Assembly (NCBI RefSeq): GCF_013133775.1
Contig: NZ_JABGBO010000008.1
Coordinates: 62,001-126,000, forward strand
Source: Pelistega europaea
Lineage (GTDB): Bacteria; Pseudomonadota; Gammaproteobacteria; Burkholderiales; Burkholderiaceae_B
Reading direction: 5' to 3'
Length of the DNA: 64,000 nt
Below the pieces are notes generated by a model. It had not been told where the DNA came from. It saw nothing but the letters and a program-made list of their open reading frames with translations, and searched no databases. Within the stretch, counting starts at the first letter, position 1, and every line of letters begins with the position of its first letter. The position numbers and the translations under genes are program-made. Positions 55,141 to 62,790 of the stretch are shown here, piece by piece.

Positions 55141-55166
55141 AAATTTTTAACCGAGGTAATGCTTTT

Positions 55167-56054
55167 ATGACAAATCAATCACTTGCTGTTCAGCAAAATC
55201 TTTCTCTAGCACTGGCTAATCCAGGTGCTATGGGGTCGATTGAGGCTTATATTAGCGCTGTCAACCGTATCCCGGTACTCACTCCAGAACAAGAAAAAGA
55301 ATTCGCAGAAAGATTACAAAAAGATGGGGATTTAGATGCGGCACGTGCCCTTATCTTGTCTCATCTTCGTTTAGTTGTTTCTATTTCTCGCCAATATTTA
55401 GGTTATGGTATCCCTCATGCTGATCTTATCCAAGAGGGTAATATTGGTTTGATGAAAGCCGTTAAGCGTTTTAATGTATCGCATGGTGTTCGCTTAGTAT
55501 CTTTTGCGGTACATTGGATTAAGGCAGAAATTAATGAATACATTATCCGTAACTGGCGTTTAGTTAAAGTAGCGACAACCAAGGCACAACGTAAATTATT
55601 CTTTAACTTACGTAGTATGCGCCCTGATGGGCAGACGCTTGACCCAGAACAGATTGAGGGTATCGCACGTAAACTCAATGTTCGCCCCGAAGATGTCACA
55701 GAGATGGAAGTTCGTCTTTCTGGCCGTGACATGGCGTTGGAGTCTTCTGCTGATGATGACGAAGAGTTTGCACCGATTTCTTATTTGTCTGATGAGGGTG
55801 AGTTTGAGCCAGGTCATATTATGGCTCAGAACAACCGTTATGCCTTACAGACCCAAGGTATCGCTAATGCTTTAGAGACTTTAGACGAGCGTTCAAGGGA
55901 TATTATCCAATCACGTTGGTTACAAGATGATGGGCAGAGCAAGACTCTTCAGGAGCTTGCCGCACAGTATGGCGTATCCGCAGAGCGTGTCCGTCAGATT
56001 GAGAACGCCGCTATCAAGAAAATGCGCAAGGTATTAGAGGCACAAGAGGCTTAA
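55167..56054 (+). CDS. rpoH: Heat-shock sigma factor RpoH (sigma-32)
   Basis: The 295-residue alternative sigma factor for chaperone and protease genes. Region 2 has LVVSISRQYLGYGIPHADLIQEGNIGLMKAVKRF and the -10-binding HWIKAEINEYIIRNWR; the RpoH box QRKLFFNLR is at 141-149; region 4 ends LQELAAQYGVSAERVRQIENAAIKKM. GAGG lies 10 bases before the ATG. It stands alone, with a CIRCE-covered promoter upstream and a hairpin downstream. Confidence 0.96.
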   Translation: MTNQSLAVQQNLSLALANPGAMGSIEAYISAVNRIPVLTPEQEKEFAERLQKDGDLDAARALILSHLRLVVSISRQYLGYGIPHADLIQEGNIGLMKAVKRFNVSHGVRLVSFAVHWIKAEINEYIIRNWRLVKVATTKAQRKLFFNLRSMRPDGQTLDPEQIEGIARKLNVRPEDVTEMEVRLSGRDMALESSADDDEEFAPISYLSDEGEFEPGHIMAQNNRYALQTQGIANALETLDERSRDIIQSRWLQDDGQSKTLQELAAQYGVSAERVRQIENAAIKKMRKVLEAQEA

Positions 56055-56077
56055 GGGCGTTCATGTTGTTATTTTTT

Positions 56078-56120
56078 CCTCTCTTTGGTATTTCTATCAA
56101 AGAGAGGATTATTCTTTTTG
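56078..56120 (+). terminator. Terminator after rpoH
   Basis: Ten-bp perfect stem CCTCTCTTTG (56078-56087) / CAAAGAGAGG (56098-56107) with a 10-base loop, then ATTATTCTTTTT. A second, AT-rich 12-bp inverted repeat (56123-56134, 56137-56148) overlaps the end of the convergent SCO gene. Confidence 0.75.
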
Positions 56121-56139
56121 GGGCAAAATAAATTAAAAT

Positions 56140-56814
56140 TTATTTTGCTAAAAGTGCCCGAATATCCTCTGCCAATAAGGCGGTATCTACATCGCTATAG
56201 TACAACAAGCGAGGCTTTCCTGATTTATCCATCACGAATAAATTGGCAGAATGCTCCATCGTATATGTAGTCCCGTTCTGTAAGGGTATTTTTCGAAAAA
56301 ACACCTTAAACGATTTAGCCATTTGTTTGACTTGCTCCATGCTGCCAGTTATTCCCTCAAAATGAGGCGTACAACTTGCTGGTGTAGCTGTTGAAGGGGG
56401 GGTAGAAGCATCTGAAAGCTGTAGACAATCATCAAAATGTGCTAAATAGCGACGTAAAATTTCTGCTGTATCTCGCTCTGGGTCGACAGTGACCATAACA
56501 ATACGAACCTGTTTGGCTTGTTTTGGTGAAAGCTGCTTAAAAAGTGTAGAAAGAGTTACTAGTGTGGTGGGGCAGATGTCAGGGCATTGGGTAAAACCAA
56601 AAAAATAAATTCGAATCAACCCTTGCTGTTGTTTAGCTTGTATCGTTTGCCCTGATAGGTTTTGTGCTTCCCATTGCAATCCGATGGAGCTGTTAGAAAT
56701 GTCGCTACCATGAAAAGCATAGGTGGAGGAGGACAACACAACCCCCCCTACTATCCTACTTAGTAAGCCAAGCCTTTGTGTGATGGTTTTGCCAGAGAGG
56801 CAGAGCCTTTTCAT
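56140..56814 (-). CDS. SCO1/SenC family copper chaperone
   Basis: A 224-residue periplasmic or membrane-anchored SCO protein with a signal/anchor segment at 12-33, TQCPDICPTT (C77, C81) and the third ligand H188 in TYTMEHSANLF. Such proteins prepare the CuA site of cytochrome c oxidase. It is a single gene convergent with rpoH and divergent from the Nudix gene. An insert of about 20 residues (130-150, Thr/Pro/Ser-rich with two extra Cys) interrupts the fold. It is a paralogue of the fused SCO at 28692. Confidence 0.88.
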   Translation of the reverse strand: MKRLCLSGKTITQRLGLLSRIVGGVVLSSSTYAFHGSDISNSSIGLQWEAQNLSGQTIQAKQQQGLIRIYFFGFTQCPDICPTTLVTLSTLFKQLSPKQAKQVRIVMVTVDPERDTAEILRRYLAHFDDCLQLSDASTPPSTATPASCTPHFEGITGSMEQVKQMAKSFKVFFRKIPLQNGTTYTMEHSANLFVMDKSGKPRLLYYSDVDTALLAEDIRALLAK

Positions 56815-56857
56815 AAGTACATATTCTCGCTAAAATGAACACATTATTTTTTGATGG

Positions 56858-57679
56858 ATGAAATCTGTGCAAACGCTTATTCAACGATTAAAACAACAAC
56901 TGTTTAATGAAATTCAACAACCGCCTATTGCTGATGCATTGCCACTATATATCAATAGTGTTTTGGTGGGGAGTCTTCACCCTAAGGCTGTTAGCGTAAC
57001 ACAAAACTATCCTTTCTTTTCATTTTCAGCACAAGCCGCTTATATTGATGTGCCTTTGGATGTTTTTGCAGACCGTTCCGTCTTTTTTAATCAACTTGCA
57101 CAGTATTTAAGAGAGCAGGGGGCTTTGCCTTTTTGGCGCAATGAGCAAGTCAACCTATGGCGAGATGGACAGGTTTTTGCTCATATTGAGCGGACAGCTA
57201 CTCGTTCTTTGGGACTATTAACACAAGCGATTCATCTTAATGCGTGGACACCAGAGGGAAAAATCTATCTGTCACTGCGAGCACCGACTAAGCAGACTGA
57301 TCCCAACAAATGGGACACGATAGCAGGAGGGTTGCTCAATGCAGAAGACTCACAAGAAACCGGGCTAGAGAGAGAAACGCTAGAAGAGGCAGGGGTTGCA
57401 GCTGAGCATTTGCAACAACGCTCCCCTATTCGGTCTATTGATTTTGTGAGACGACCTTTGCCAGAGGGGTATCAATATGAAGAAGTGTTAGCAAGCGATT
57501 GTATACTCCCTTTTGATGTATGTCCGCAAAATATGGATGGAGAGGTCAGTGAGATTGCTACGTTTACCGTGACAGAAGTCTTGGATTTGATGCAACAGGA
57601 TATGGTAACCAAGGAGGCTATGGTAGTTTTGTTGGATAGTTTGGAGCAACATATCTTCCAGCAGCTGGTTAACAAGTAA
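56858..57679 (+). CDS. Nudix hydrolase with N-terminal DUF4743-type domain
   Basis: A 273-residue protein of the thiamine-diphosphate-related Nudix group (Tnr3-like). The N-terminal half (1-120) is the DUF4743-type domain; the Nudix box lies at 158-180, G158 ... RETLEEAGV, with Asp in place of the first Glu. It also has the flanking KWDTIAGGLL. Likely acts on a pyrophosphate substrate, perhaps damaged thiamine derivatives; this is by family only. Confidence 0.8.
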   Translation: MKSVQTLIQRLKQQLFNEIQQPPIADALPLYINSVLVGSLHPKAVSVTQNYPFFSFSAQAAYIDVPLDVFADRSVFFNQLAQYLREQGALPFWRNEQVNLWRDGQVFAHIERTATRSLGLLTQAIHLNAWTPEGKIYLSLRAPTKQTDPNKWDTIAGGLLNAEDSQETGLERETLEEAGVAAEHLQQRSPIRSIDFVRRPLPEGYQYEEVLASDCILPFDVCPQNMDGEVSEIATFTVTEVLDLMQQDMVTKEAMVVLLDSLEQHIFQQLVNK

Positions 57680-57776
57680 AGTCATTTTAAGCAGGTTGAC
57701 CTTGAGTTTAACGATTTGCTAAGTATTAAAATCATTCAGTATGATGACAAGATAGAGCCAAAGGTAGGAGACTAAT

Positions 57777-58259
57777 ATGAGCGATAATCCTTTTAAATTT
57801 TTTACTGGTGAGCAACATCAACAACCTTTTTTGGGTAGTTTTGACGCATTTAATAAAATGTGGCAGGAAACCTTGCAAAAGACCTCGTTGAATGCTGCAC
57901 CTGCGACAGCGACTGTGGAGGATTTGGATAAACAGATTGATGCATTGCGTAATGTAGAAAATTGGTTAAGTCTTAATTTATCGGTTGTCAAAAATACAAT
58001 TCAAGGTTTAGAACTGCAACGAGCCAATTTACAGTCGTTTCAGGAAATGATGCAAAAGCAGGATATTCTACAAGAGGCAGGGCAACAATGGTGGCGGAGT
58101 TTGCAGGAGCAGTTTGCTGGTTTTTTACAGTCATATGAAAAACAGTTGTCCTCAACCGATACAGCCGCTGTAGAGAAGACCGCTGAAAAATCCTCTGTAA
58201 CACCTTCTGATAAGACAAGTACGAAGCCTAAGCACAAACCAGCCCGCAAAAAAGGTTAA
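57777..58259 (+). CDS. PhaM-like polyhydroxyalkanoate granule-associated protein
   Basis: A 160-residue protein matching the PhaM pattern: an N-terminal aromatic segment (NPFKFF), a central helical part EDLDKQIDALRNVENWLSLNLSVVKNTIQGLELQRANLQSFQEM, and a Lys/Thr/Ser-rich tail ending KPKHKPARKKG that in PhaM binds DNA. PhaM activates PHB synthase and links granules to the nucleoid. No pha genes are in the window. AGGAG lies before the ATG. Confidence 0.75.
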   Translation: MSDNPFKFFTGEQHQQPFLGSFDAFNKMWQETLQKTSLNAAPATATVEDLDKQIDALRNVENWLSLNLSVVKNTIQGLELQRANLQSFQEMMQKQDILQEAGQQWWRSLQEQFAGFLQSYEKQLSSTDTAAVEKTAEKSSVTPSDKTSTKPKHKPARKKG

Positions 58260-58350
58260 AATGAGAGTTTGCTTTGAATTTCAAGAATCCACTTTTTCTC
58301 AACAGAAAGAGGATATGTTTTCATATTGATTTTTTAAAGAGTATTCAGTT

Positions 58351-59724
58351 ATGACGCTCAATATTGTTATTCTCGCTGCTGGTATGGGTAAACGCATGCA
58401 GTCTGATTTACCCAAGGTGCTTCATCGTATTGCTGGCAAACCTATGCTTGCACATGTTATTGACAGTGCACGTCAACTCAATCCTGCCAAGATTATTGTG
58501 GTGGTCGGACATGGAGCTGATGTGGTTAAGCAGCATTTTGCTACCCAAGAAGATTTGGGTTTTGCCTTACAAATGCCACAGCAAGGCACGGGTCATGCGG
58601 TGCAGCAGGCAGTCAGCCAATTAGTGGGCGGAGATAAGCCAGAAGATATGACATTGGTGCTGTACGGCGATGTTCCTTTGGTACAACCAGAGACACTACA
58701 AGGTCTGCTATCTCAAGCAGGTACAGGGGTAGGGGTTTTGACTGAAATCCTAGATGACCCCACTGGCTATGGACGTATTGTGCGCAACTCTACTGGACAG
58801 GTTTGTCGTATTGTAGAGCATAAAGATGCGACAGACGAAGAGCGTGCCATCCGTGAGGTGAATACAGGTATTTTGTGTGCGCCCACACGTTTACTTAAAG
58901 AGTGGCTTACTCGTATTGATAATAATAATGCACAAGGTGAGTATTATTTGACCGATATTATTGGTCTGGCAGTTCATGATGGGGTGGCAGTCAATGCGGC
59001 TCATCCAGGTGCAAACTGGGAAACCTTAGGCGTTAATAGTCGTGTCCAACAAGCACAACTAGAGCGATTATGGCAGGCAGAGCAAGCACGCCGTCTTTTA
59101 GAAAAAGGGGTGACACTTGCCGATCCTCAGCATTTTATTGTCCGTGGAGAGCTAATTTGTGGGCGAGACGTGTTTATTGATACCGGCTGCGTTTTTGAGG
59201 GCAAAGTAGTTCTTGCGGATGGTGTTCATATTGGTCCTCATTGTGTATTACGTAATGTGTCATTAGGTGAAAATACACGAGTTGAAGCATTCTGTCATCT
59301 TGAAGAAGCAGCAGCGGAACAAGCAACTGTAATTGGTCCTTATGCTCGTCTACGCCCAGGGGCATCATTGGGAGCATATAGTCATGTGGGTAACTTTGTT
59401 GAATTGAAGAAAACCCGTTTGGGTGCTTATAGCAAGGCTAATCACCTGTCTTACTTGGGTGATGCCACTATTGGTGAAAAGGTCAATATTGGTGCTGGTA
59501 CGATTACATGTAATTATGATGGAGTGAATAAATTCCAAACTGTGATTGAGGATGGTGCTTTTATTGGTTCTGATACGCAGCTAGTAGCACCAGTTACGGT
59601 AGGGGCCAATGCTACACTTGGTGCTGGTACGACATTGACTAAAGATGCTCCAGCTGGCAAGTTGACTATCTCGCGTGTCAAGCAGTTTACGATTGAAAAT
59701 TGGCAACGCCCAGTGAAAAAATAA
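58351..59724 (+). CDS. glmU: Bifunctional N-acetylglucosamine-1-phosphate uridyltransferase / glucosamine-1-phosphate acetyltransferase
   Basis: The 457-residue enzyme makes UDP-GlcNAc for peptidoglycan and lipid A. N-terminal pyrophosphorylase domain: [29 protein letters not shown] and YGDVPLV. C-terminal left-handed beta-helix acetyltransferase: [28 protein letters not shown] and [16 protein letters not shown]. Length is normal. A terminator follows. Confidence 0.96.
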   Translation: MTLNIVILAAGMGKRMQSDLPKVLHRIAGKPMLAHVIDSARQLNPAKIIVVVGHGADVVKQHFATQEDLGFALQMPQQGTGHAVQQAVSQLVGGDKPEDMTLVLYGDVPLVQPETLQGLLSQAGTGVGVLTEILDDPTGYGRIVRNSTGQVCRIVEHKDATDEERAIREVNTGILCAPTRLLKEWLTRIDNNNAQGEYYLTDIIGLAVHDGVAVNAAHPGANWETLGVNSRVQQAQLERLWQAEQARRLLEKGVTLADPQHFIVRGELICGRDVFIDTGCVFEGKVVLADGVHIGPHCVLRNVSLGENTRVEAFCHLEEAAAEQATVIGPYARLRPGASLGAYSHVGNFVELKKTRLGAYSKANHLSYLGDATIGEKVNIGAGTITCNYDGVNKFQTVIEDGAFIGSDTQLVAPVTVGANATLGAGTTLTKDAPAGKLTISRVKQFTIENWQRPVKK

Positions 59725-59737
59725 GGGAATTGATTAC

Positions 59738-59773
59738 AACGGATAAAGTCATTTTATCCGTTTGCGTTTTTTA
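59738..59773 (+). terminator. Rho-independent terminator after glmU
   Basis: Ten-bp stem AACGGATAAA (59738-59747) / TTTATCCGTT (59753-59762) followed by TGCGTTTTTTATT. It lies 13 bp after the glmU stop and just before the MFS gene. Confidence 0.85.
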
Positions 59774-59783
59774 TTAATAAAGA

Positions 59784-61202
59784 ATGGCAATATCCGATAG
59801 TATTAAAACTTCTGCGACAAGTACTAATAATCCTGATGTAAAACCTTCTGCACAGGATGGCTTACCTACACCGCAGCGTTATCTGGCAGCATTGACATTG
59901 TTGATGGCTATTGCTATTGGGGTTATTGATAGTAGTATTACTAATATCGGTTTGCCAACGATTAGTCGTGAATTAGGCATTAAGCCATCATCTGCCGTTT
60001 GGATTATTAACGCATATACCATTACGATTATTGCCACATTACTTCCTTTTGCAGCACTGGCAGAGCAAATAGGCTTTAAACGATTATTGCGTATTGGGTT
60101 TGTGGTGTTCATGTGTGGAGCGATTGGTAGTATGTTTGCCGATTCACTCGCTCATCTCATTACAACTCGAGTTATTCAGGGCTTGGGATGCTCTGCCTTG
60201 ATGTCGTTATTTGGTGGTTTAGTGCGTAATATTTATCCTCGTCGTCAGCTGGCAACAGGAATTAGTCTAAATGCCATGACTGTGGGGGCAGCAGCCTTGA
60301 TTAGCCCATCATTAGGAGCATTTATCATTTCCATTGCTTCATGGCATTGGATTTATGGGTTTACCATTCCGCTATGTATTATTGCACTCTTTTTAACGGT
60401 TTATGTGCCTCGTGTTAAGCGTATTGAGAAAAAATTTGACTATATCAGTGCTGTTCTTAACACATTAACATTGGGCGGCTTTGTGGTGGCTCTGGATCTG
60501 GCCTTTAACCGTCCGTGGTTGAGTGTAGTATTTATCAGTGTTTCTTTTGGTGCTGGTTATTTATTGTATCGGCGAGCATCAACACAAAACATGCCTCTTG
60601 TGCCTGTTGATTTGCTCAAAATATTGTCTTTTAGAGATGCAGTGCTTGTGTCTTCCATGAGTTTTGCCTCAGCATCATTAATCATGATTTCTGCCCCCTT
60701 TTATTTTCAGGCAGGATTGCAGATGAGTCCAAAAACAGTAGGTTTGTTGTTTAGTTCTTGGCCTGTAGCAACCTTAATTACCGCTCCTGTGGCAGGTCGG
60801 TTATCAAATAAATATCCTGCCTCTGTACTGGCAGGCTTGGGGAACTTGCTGATGTGTTTAAGTTCTCTGTGTTTGCTATTAGTGCCAGAGGATAGTCCGC
60901 CATTTTGGTTTGGGATATGTCTGTTTGGTGCTGGTATGGGGTTTGGTTTTTTTCAAACACCCAATAACAAGGCAATTTTGCTTTCTGCTCCAGAACACCG
61001 AGCCAGTGCGACTGGTGGCATGCAGTCGACGGCAAGGTTATTCGGTCAATGCACAGGTGCCGCCCTGGTCGCATTATGCTTTAGCATTAGCCATGACCAT
61101 GGTCATTATTATGGCATTATGGTGGGCTGTATTGTGATTGGTTGTGGAAGCCTGGTTAACCTCACCCGTTATATTCGTAAAACCGATGTGGCGGTACTAT
61201 AG
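59784..61202 (+). CDS. MFS drug/metabolite exporter, DHA2-like
   Basis: A 472-residue major-facilitator protein with about 14 hydrophobic segments. Typical blocks are VIDSSITNIGLPTISRELGIKPSSAVWIINAYTI, RVIQGLGCSALMSLFGGLVRNIYPRRQLATGISLNA and FFQTPNNKAILLSAPEHRASATGGMQSTARLFGQ. The D-S-S-I-T-N-I start of helix 1 is usual for 14-TM DHA2 pumps. Substrate unknown. The ribosome site is weak. It is 13 bp before the transposase-derived gene and probably cotranscribed. Confidence 0.85.
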   Translation: MAISDSIKTSATSTNNPDVKPSAQDGLPTPQRYLAALTLLMAIAIGVIDSSITNIGLPTISRELGIKPSSAVWIINAYTITIIATLLPFAALAEQIGFKRLLRIGFVVFMCGAIGSMFADSLAHLITTRVIQGLGCSALMSLFGGLVRNIYPRRQLATGISLNAMTVGAAALISPSLGAFIISIASWHWIYGFTIPLCIIALFLTVYVPRVKRIEKKFDYISAVLNTLTLGGFVVALDLAFNRPWLSVVFISVSFGAGYLLYRRASTQNMPLVPVDLLKILSFRDAVLVSSMSFASASLIMISAPFYFQAGLQMSPKTVGLLFSSWPVATLITAPVAGRLSNKYPASVLAGLGNLLMCLSSLCLLLVPEDSPPFWFGICLFGAGMGFGFFQTPNNKAILLSAPEHRASATGGMQSTARLFGQCTGAALVALCFSISHDHGHYYGIMVGCIVIGCGSLVNLTRYIRKTDVAVL

Positions 61203-61215
61203 GGAGGAAGTAGAT

Positions 61216-61905
61216 ATGGCTAGATTAGCTCGTCTTTATGCACCAGATACTACACAGTTAGTTCAGGCAAGATTGCTTCCTCATATTGCACAACAGGCAG
61301 AAGTGCAAGCAATGAAACCGCAGATTGCACGATGGCTAGAGCAAGCTAGCGGTCACTACCGTTTGCCGATACATGCATGGTCAATGACACAGGACAGTAT
61401 TTATCTATTGAGTACGCCTCGGGAACCACGATCTATCTCACAAGTTGTTCAAGCTATAGGAAGACATCTTGCCTCTAGTCTCAAGCAAGGAGCAGTATTT
61501 GCTTCTCGCTATCGTTCTTGTTTGGTAGAATCAGGAGATTATTTATTGGCTTGTATGATTTGGTTAGAAATTTATGTACACCAACAGGAGGGTATTTCTC
61601 ATCCTGATAGGTTACCGTGGTCATCGGCAGGGATGCATACAGGAAGACTTTATCAAGACATTGCTTGGATTACAGACCATGAGACCTATTGGAGACTTGG
61701 CAATACGCCATTTGAGCGTCAAGCGCGTTATCGGCAGTTGTGTGAAGATGGACTAAGTCATGCCATGAGTTATAAAATTCAATCAATATTACAAGGACAG
61801 TGGGCGTTGGGGACGGAGGAGTTTATCGCTACTATGTCAGAAGTGGCTAGTCGTCGAGTCATGCCGGGGCAAAAAGGGCGTCCACGTAAGGAAGATAATA
61901 AATGA
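61216..61905 (+). CDS. REP-associated tyrosine transposase-derived protein, catalytic residues lost
   Basis: A 229-residue protein with the layout of RAYT/Y1 transposases: MARLARLYAP start, PIHAWSMTQDSIYLL, FASRYRSCLVESGDYLLACMIWLE, LPWSS, and the C-terminal PGQKGRPRK. The HUH motif, normally NHVHLL, reads DSIYLL (residues 60-65), and the catalytic Tyr position in the ACxxY(I/L)E stretch is Trp. It should not transpose. Start 61216 has GGAGG 7 bases upstream. It lies between an MFS gene and, by an ATGA overlap, an acyltransferase, so it looks like a retained, domesticated gene. Confidence 0.75.
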   Translation: MARLARLYAPDTTQLVQARLLPHIAQQAEVQAMKPQIARWLEQASGHYRLPIHAWSMTQDSIYLLSTPREPRSISQVVQAIGRHLASSLKQGAVFASRYRSCLVESGDYLLACMIWLEIYVHQQEGISHPDRLPWSSAGMHTGRLYQDIAWITDHETYWRLGNTPFERQARYRQLCEDGLSHAMSYKIQSILQGQWALGTEEFIATMSEVASRRVMPGQKGRPRKEDNK

Positions 61906-62747
61906 TAGTAATATTAAAATTATGGGCTTTGTTGCCATTGCGGTGGGTGCAGTCTGTAGGTAGAGTATTGGGGTTGTTGGTATTTTATCTTTCTCCTCGT
62001 TATGGTCAGCGTATCCGTAAGCATGCCAACCAAGCAGGTTATACACAAGCTAGTTTTCATCGTGAGGCTGCAAAGCAAATCGGGGCAATGTTTGCGGAAA
62101 TCCCCAAGGTTTGGTTTGATGGAGCGAATTGTTTATCCAAGACACGAGTAGCAAACCCTGAATACTTGGATAATTTACGTCAAAATAAAGAGCAAAGTGT
62201 AATCTTTATTACGCCTCACTTGGGGTGTTTTGAAATCTGTGCCCGTTATTTGGCTCAGCAAAAACCTATTACTGTGATGTACCGAAAAGCACGGAGAGAG
62301 TTTTTTGAGCCAGTGATGAAAACGGCTCGAGATGATTCTGGTTTGGAGTCTGTGCCTGCAGATTTTTCTGGTGTACGAGGCTTTATTAAAACATTACGCC
62401 AAGGCGGAGATATAGGGTTACTTCCAGACCAAGTGCCAGCATCAGCAGATGGGGAGTGGGTAACATTTTTTGATCGTATGGCTTATACCATTACATTGCC
62501 AGGAAAGTTGGTGTCTTTGACCAAGGCCAAGATTGTAATGGTAGCAGGGATTCGTTTGCCTCACGGAGAGGGGTGGGAGTTAATCTTTAAAGATGGTCCC
62601 AATCTTGATGGATTAGATAGTCAAGAGCAGGCACAGGCGATGAATCATGCTCTGGAGGATTTGATTCGCTTGGCACCAACACAGTATTTGTGGAGTTATA
62701 ACCGCTATAAAGTACCTAAATTGGCGCCGCCGATGCCTGAGGAGTGA
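61902..62747 (+). CDS. Lipid A biosynthesis acyltransferase (LpxL/HtrB-like)
   Basis: A 281-residue inner-membrane acyltransferase adding a secondary acyl chain to lipid A, or a related lysophospholipid acyltransferase. It has an N-terminal hydrophobic segment, the HX4E motif at H106 and E111 (PHLGCFE), VMYRKARREFFEPVM, GLLPDQVPASADGEWVTFFDR and WSYNRYKVP near the end. Its ATG overlaps the stop of the preceding gene (ATGA), so translation is probably coupled. Confidence 0.88.
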   Translation: MIVILKLWALLPLRWVQSVGRVLGLLVFYLSPRYGQRIRKHANQAGYTQASFHREAAKQIGAMFAEIPKVWFDGANCLSKTRVANPEYLDNLRQNKEQSVIFITPHLGCFEICARYLAQQKPITVMYRKARREFFEPVMKTARDDSGLESVPADFSGVRGFIKTLRQGGDIGLLPDQVPASADGEWVTFFDRMAYTITLPGKLVSLTKAKIVMVAGIRLPHGEGWELIFKDGPNLDGLDSQEQAQAMNHALEDLIRLAPTQYLWSYNRYKVPKLAPPMPEE

Positions 62748-62790
62748 TGGGCTAGCTAGTAAAAAAGAGGGGTTCCTTTACGGCACTGTA

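Noticed and set aside
61216-61905. Active insertion sequence or mobile element
   Set aside because: RAYT-type protein lacks the catalytic His and Tyr residues and there are no terminal repeats or target duplications around it.
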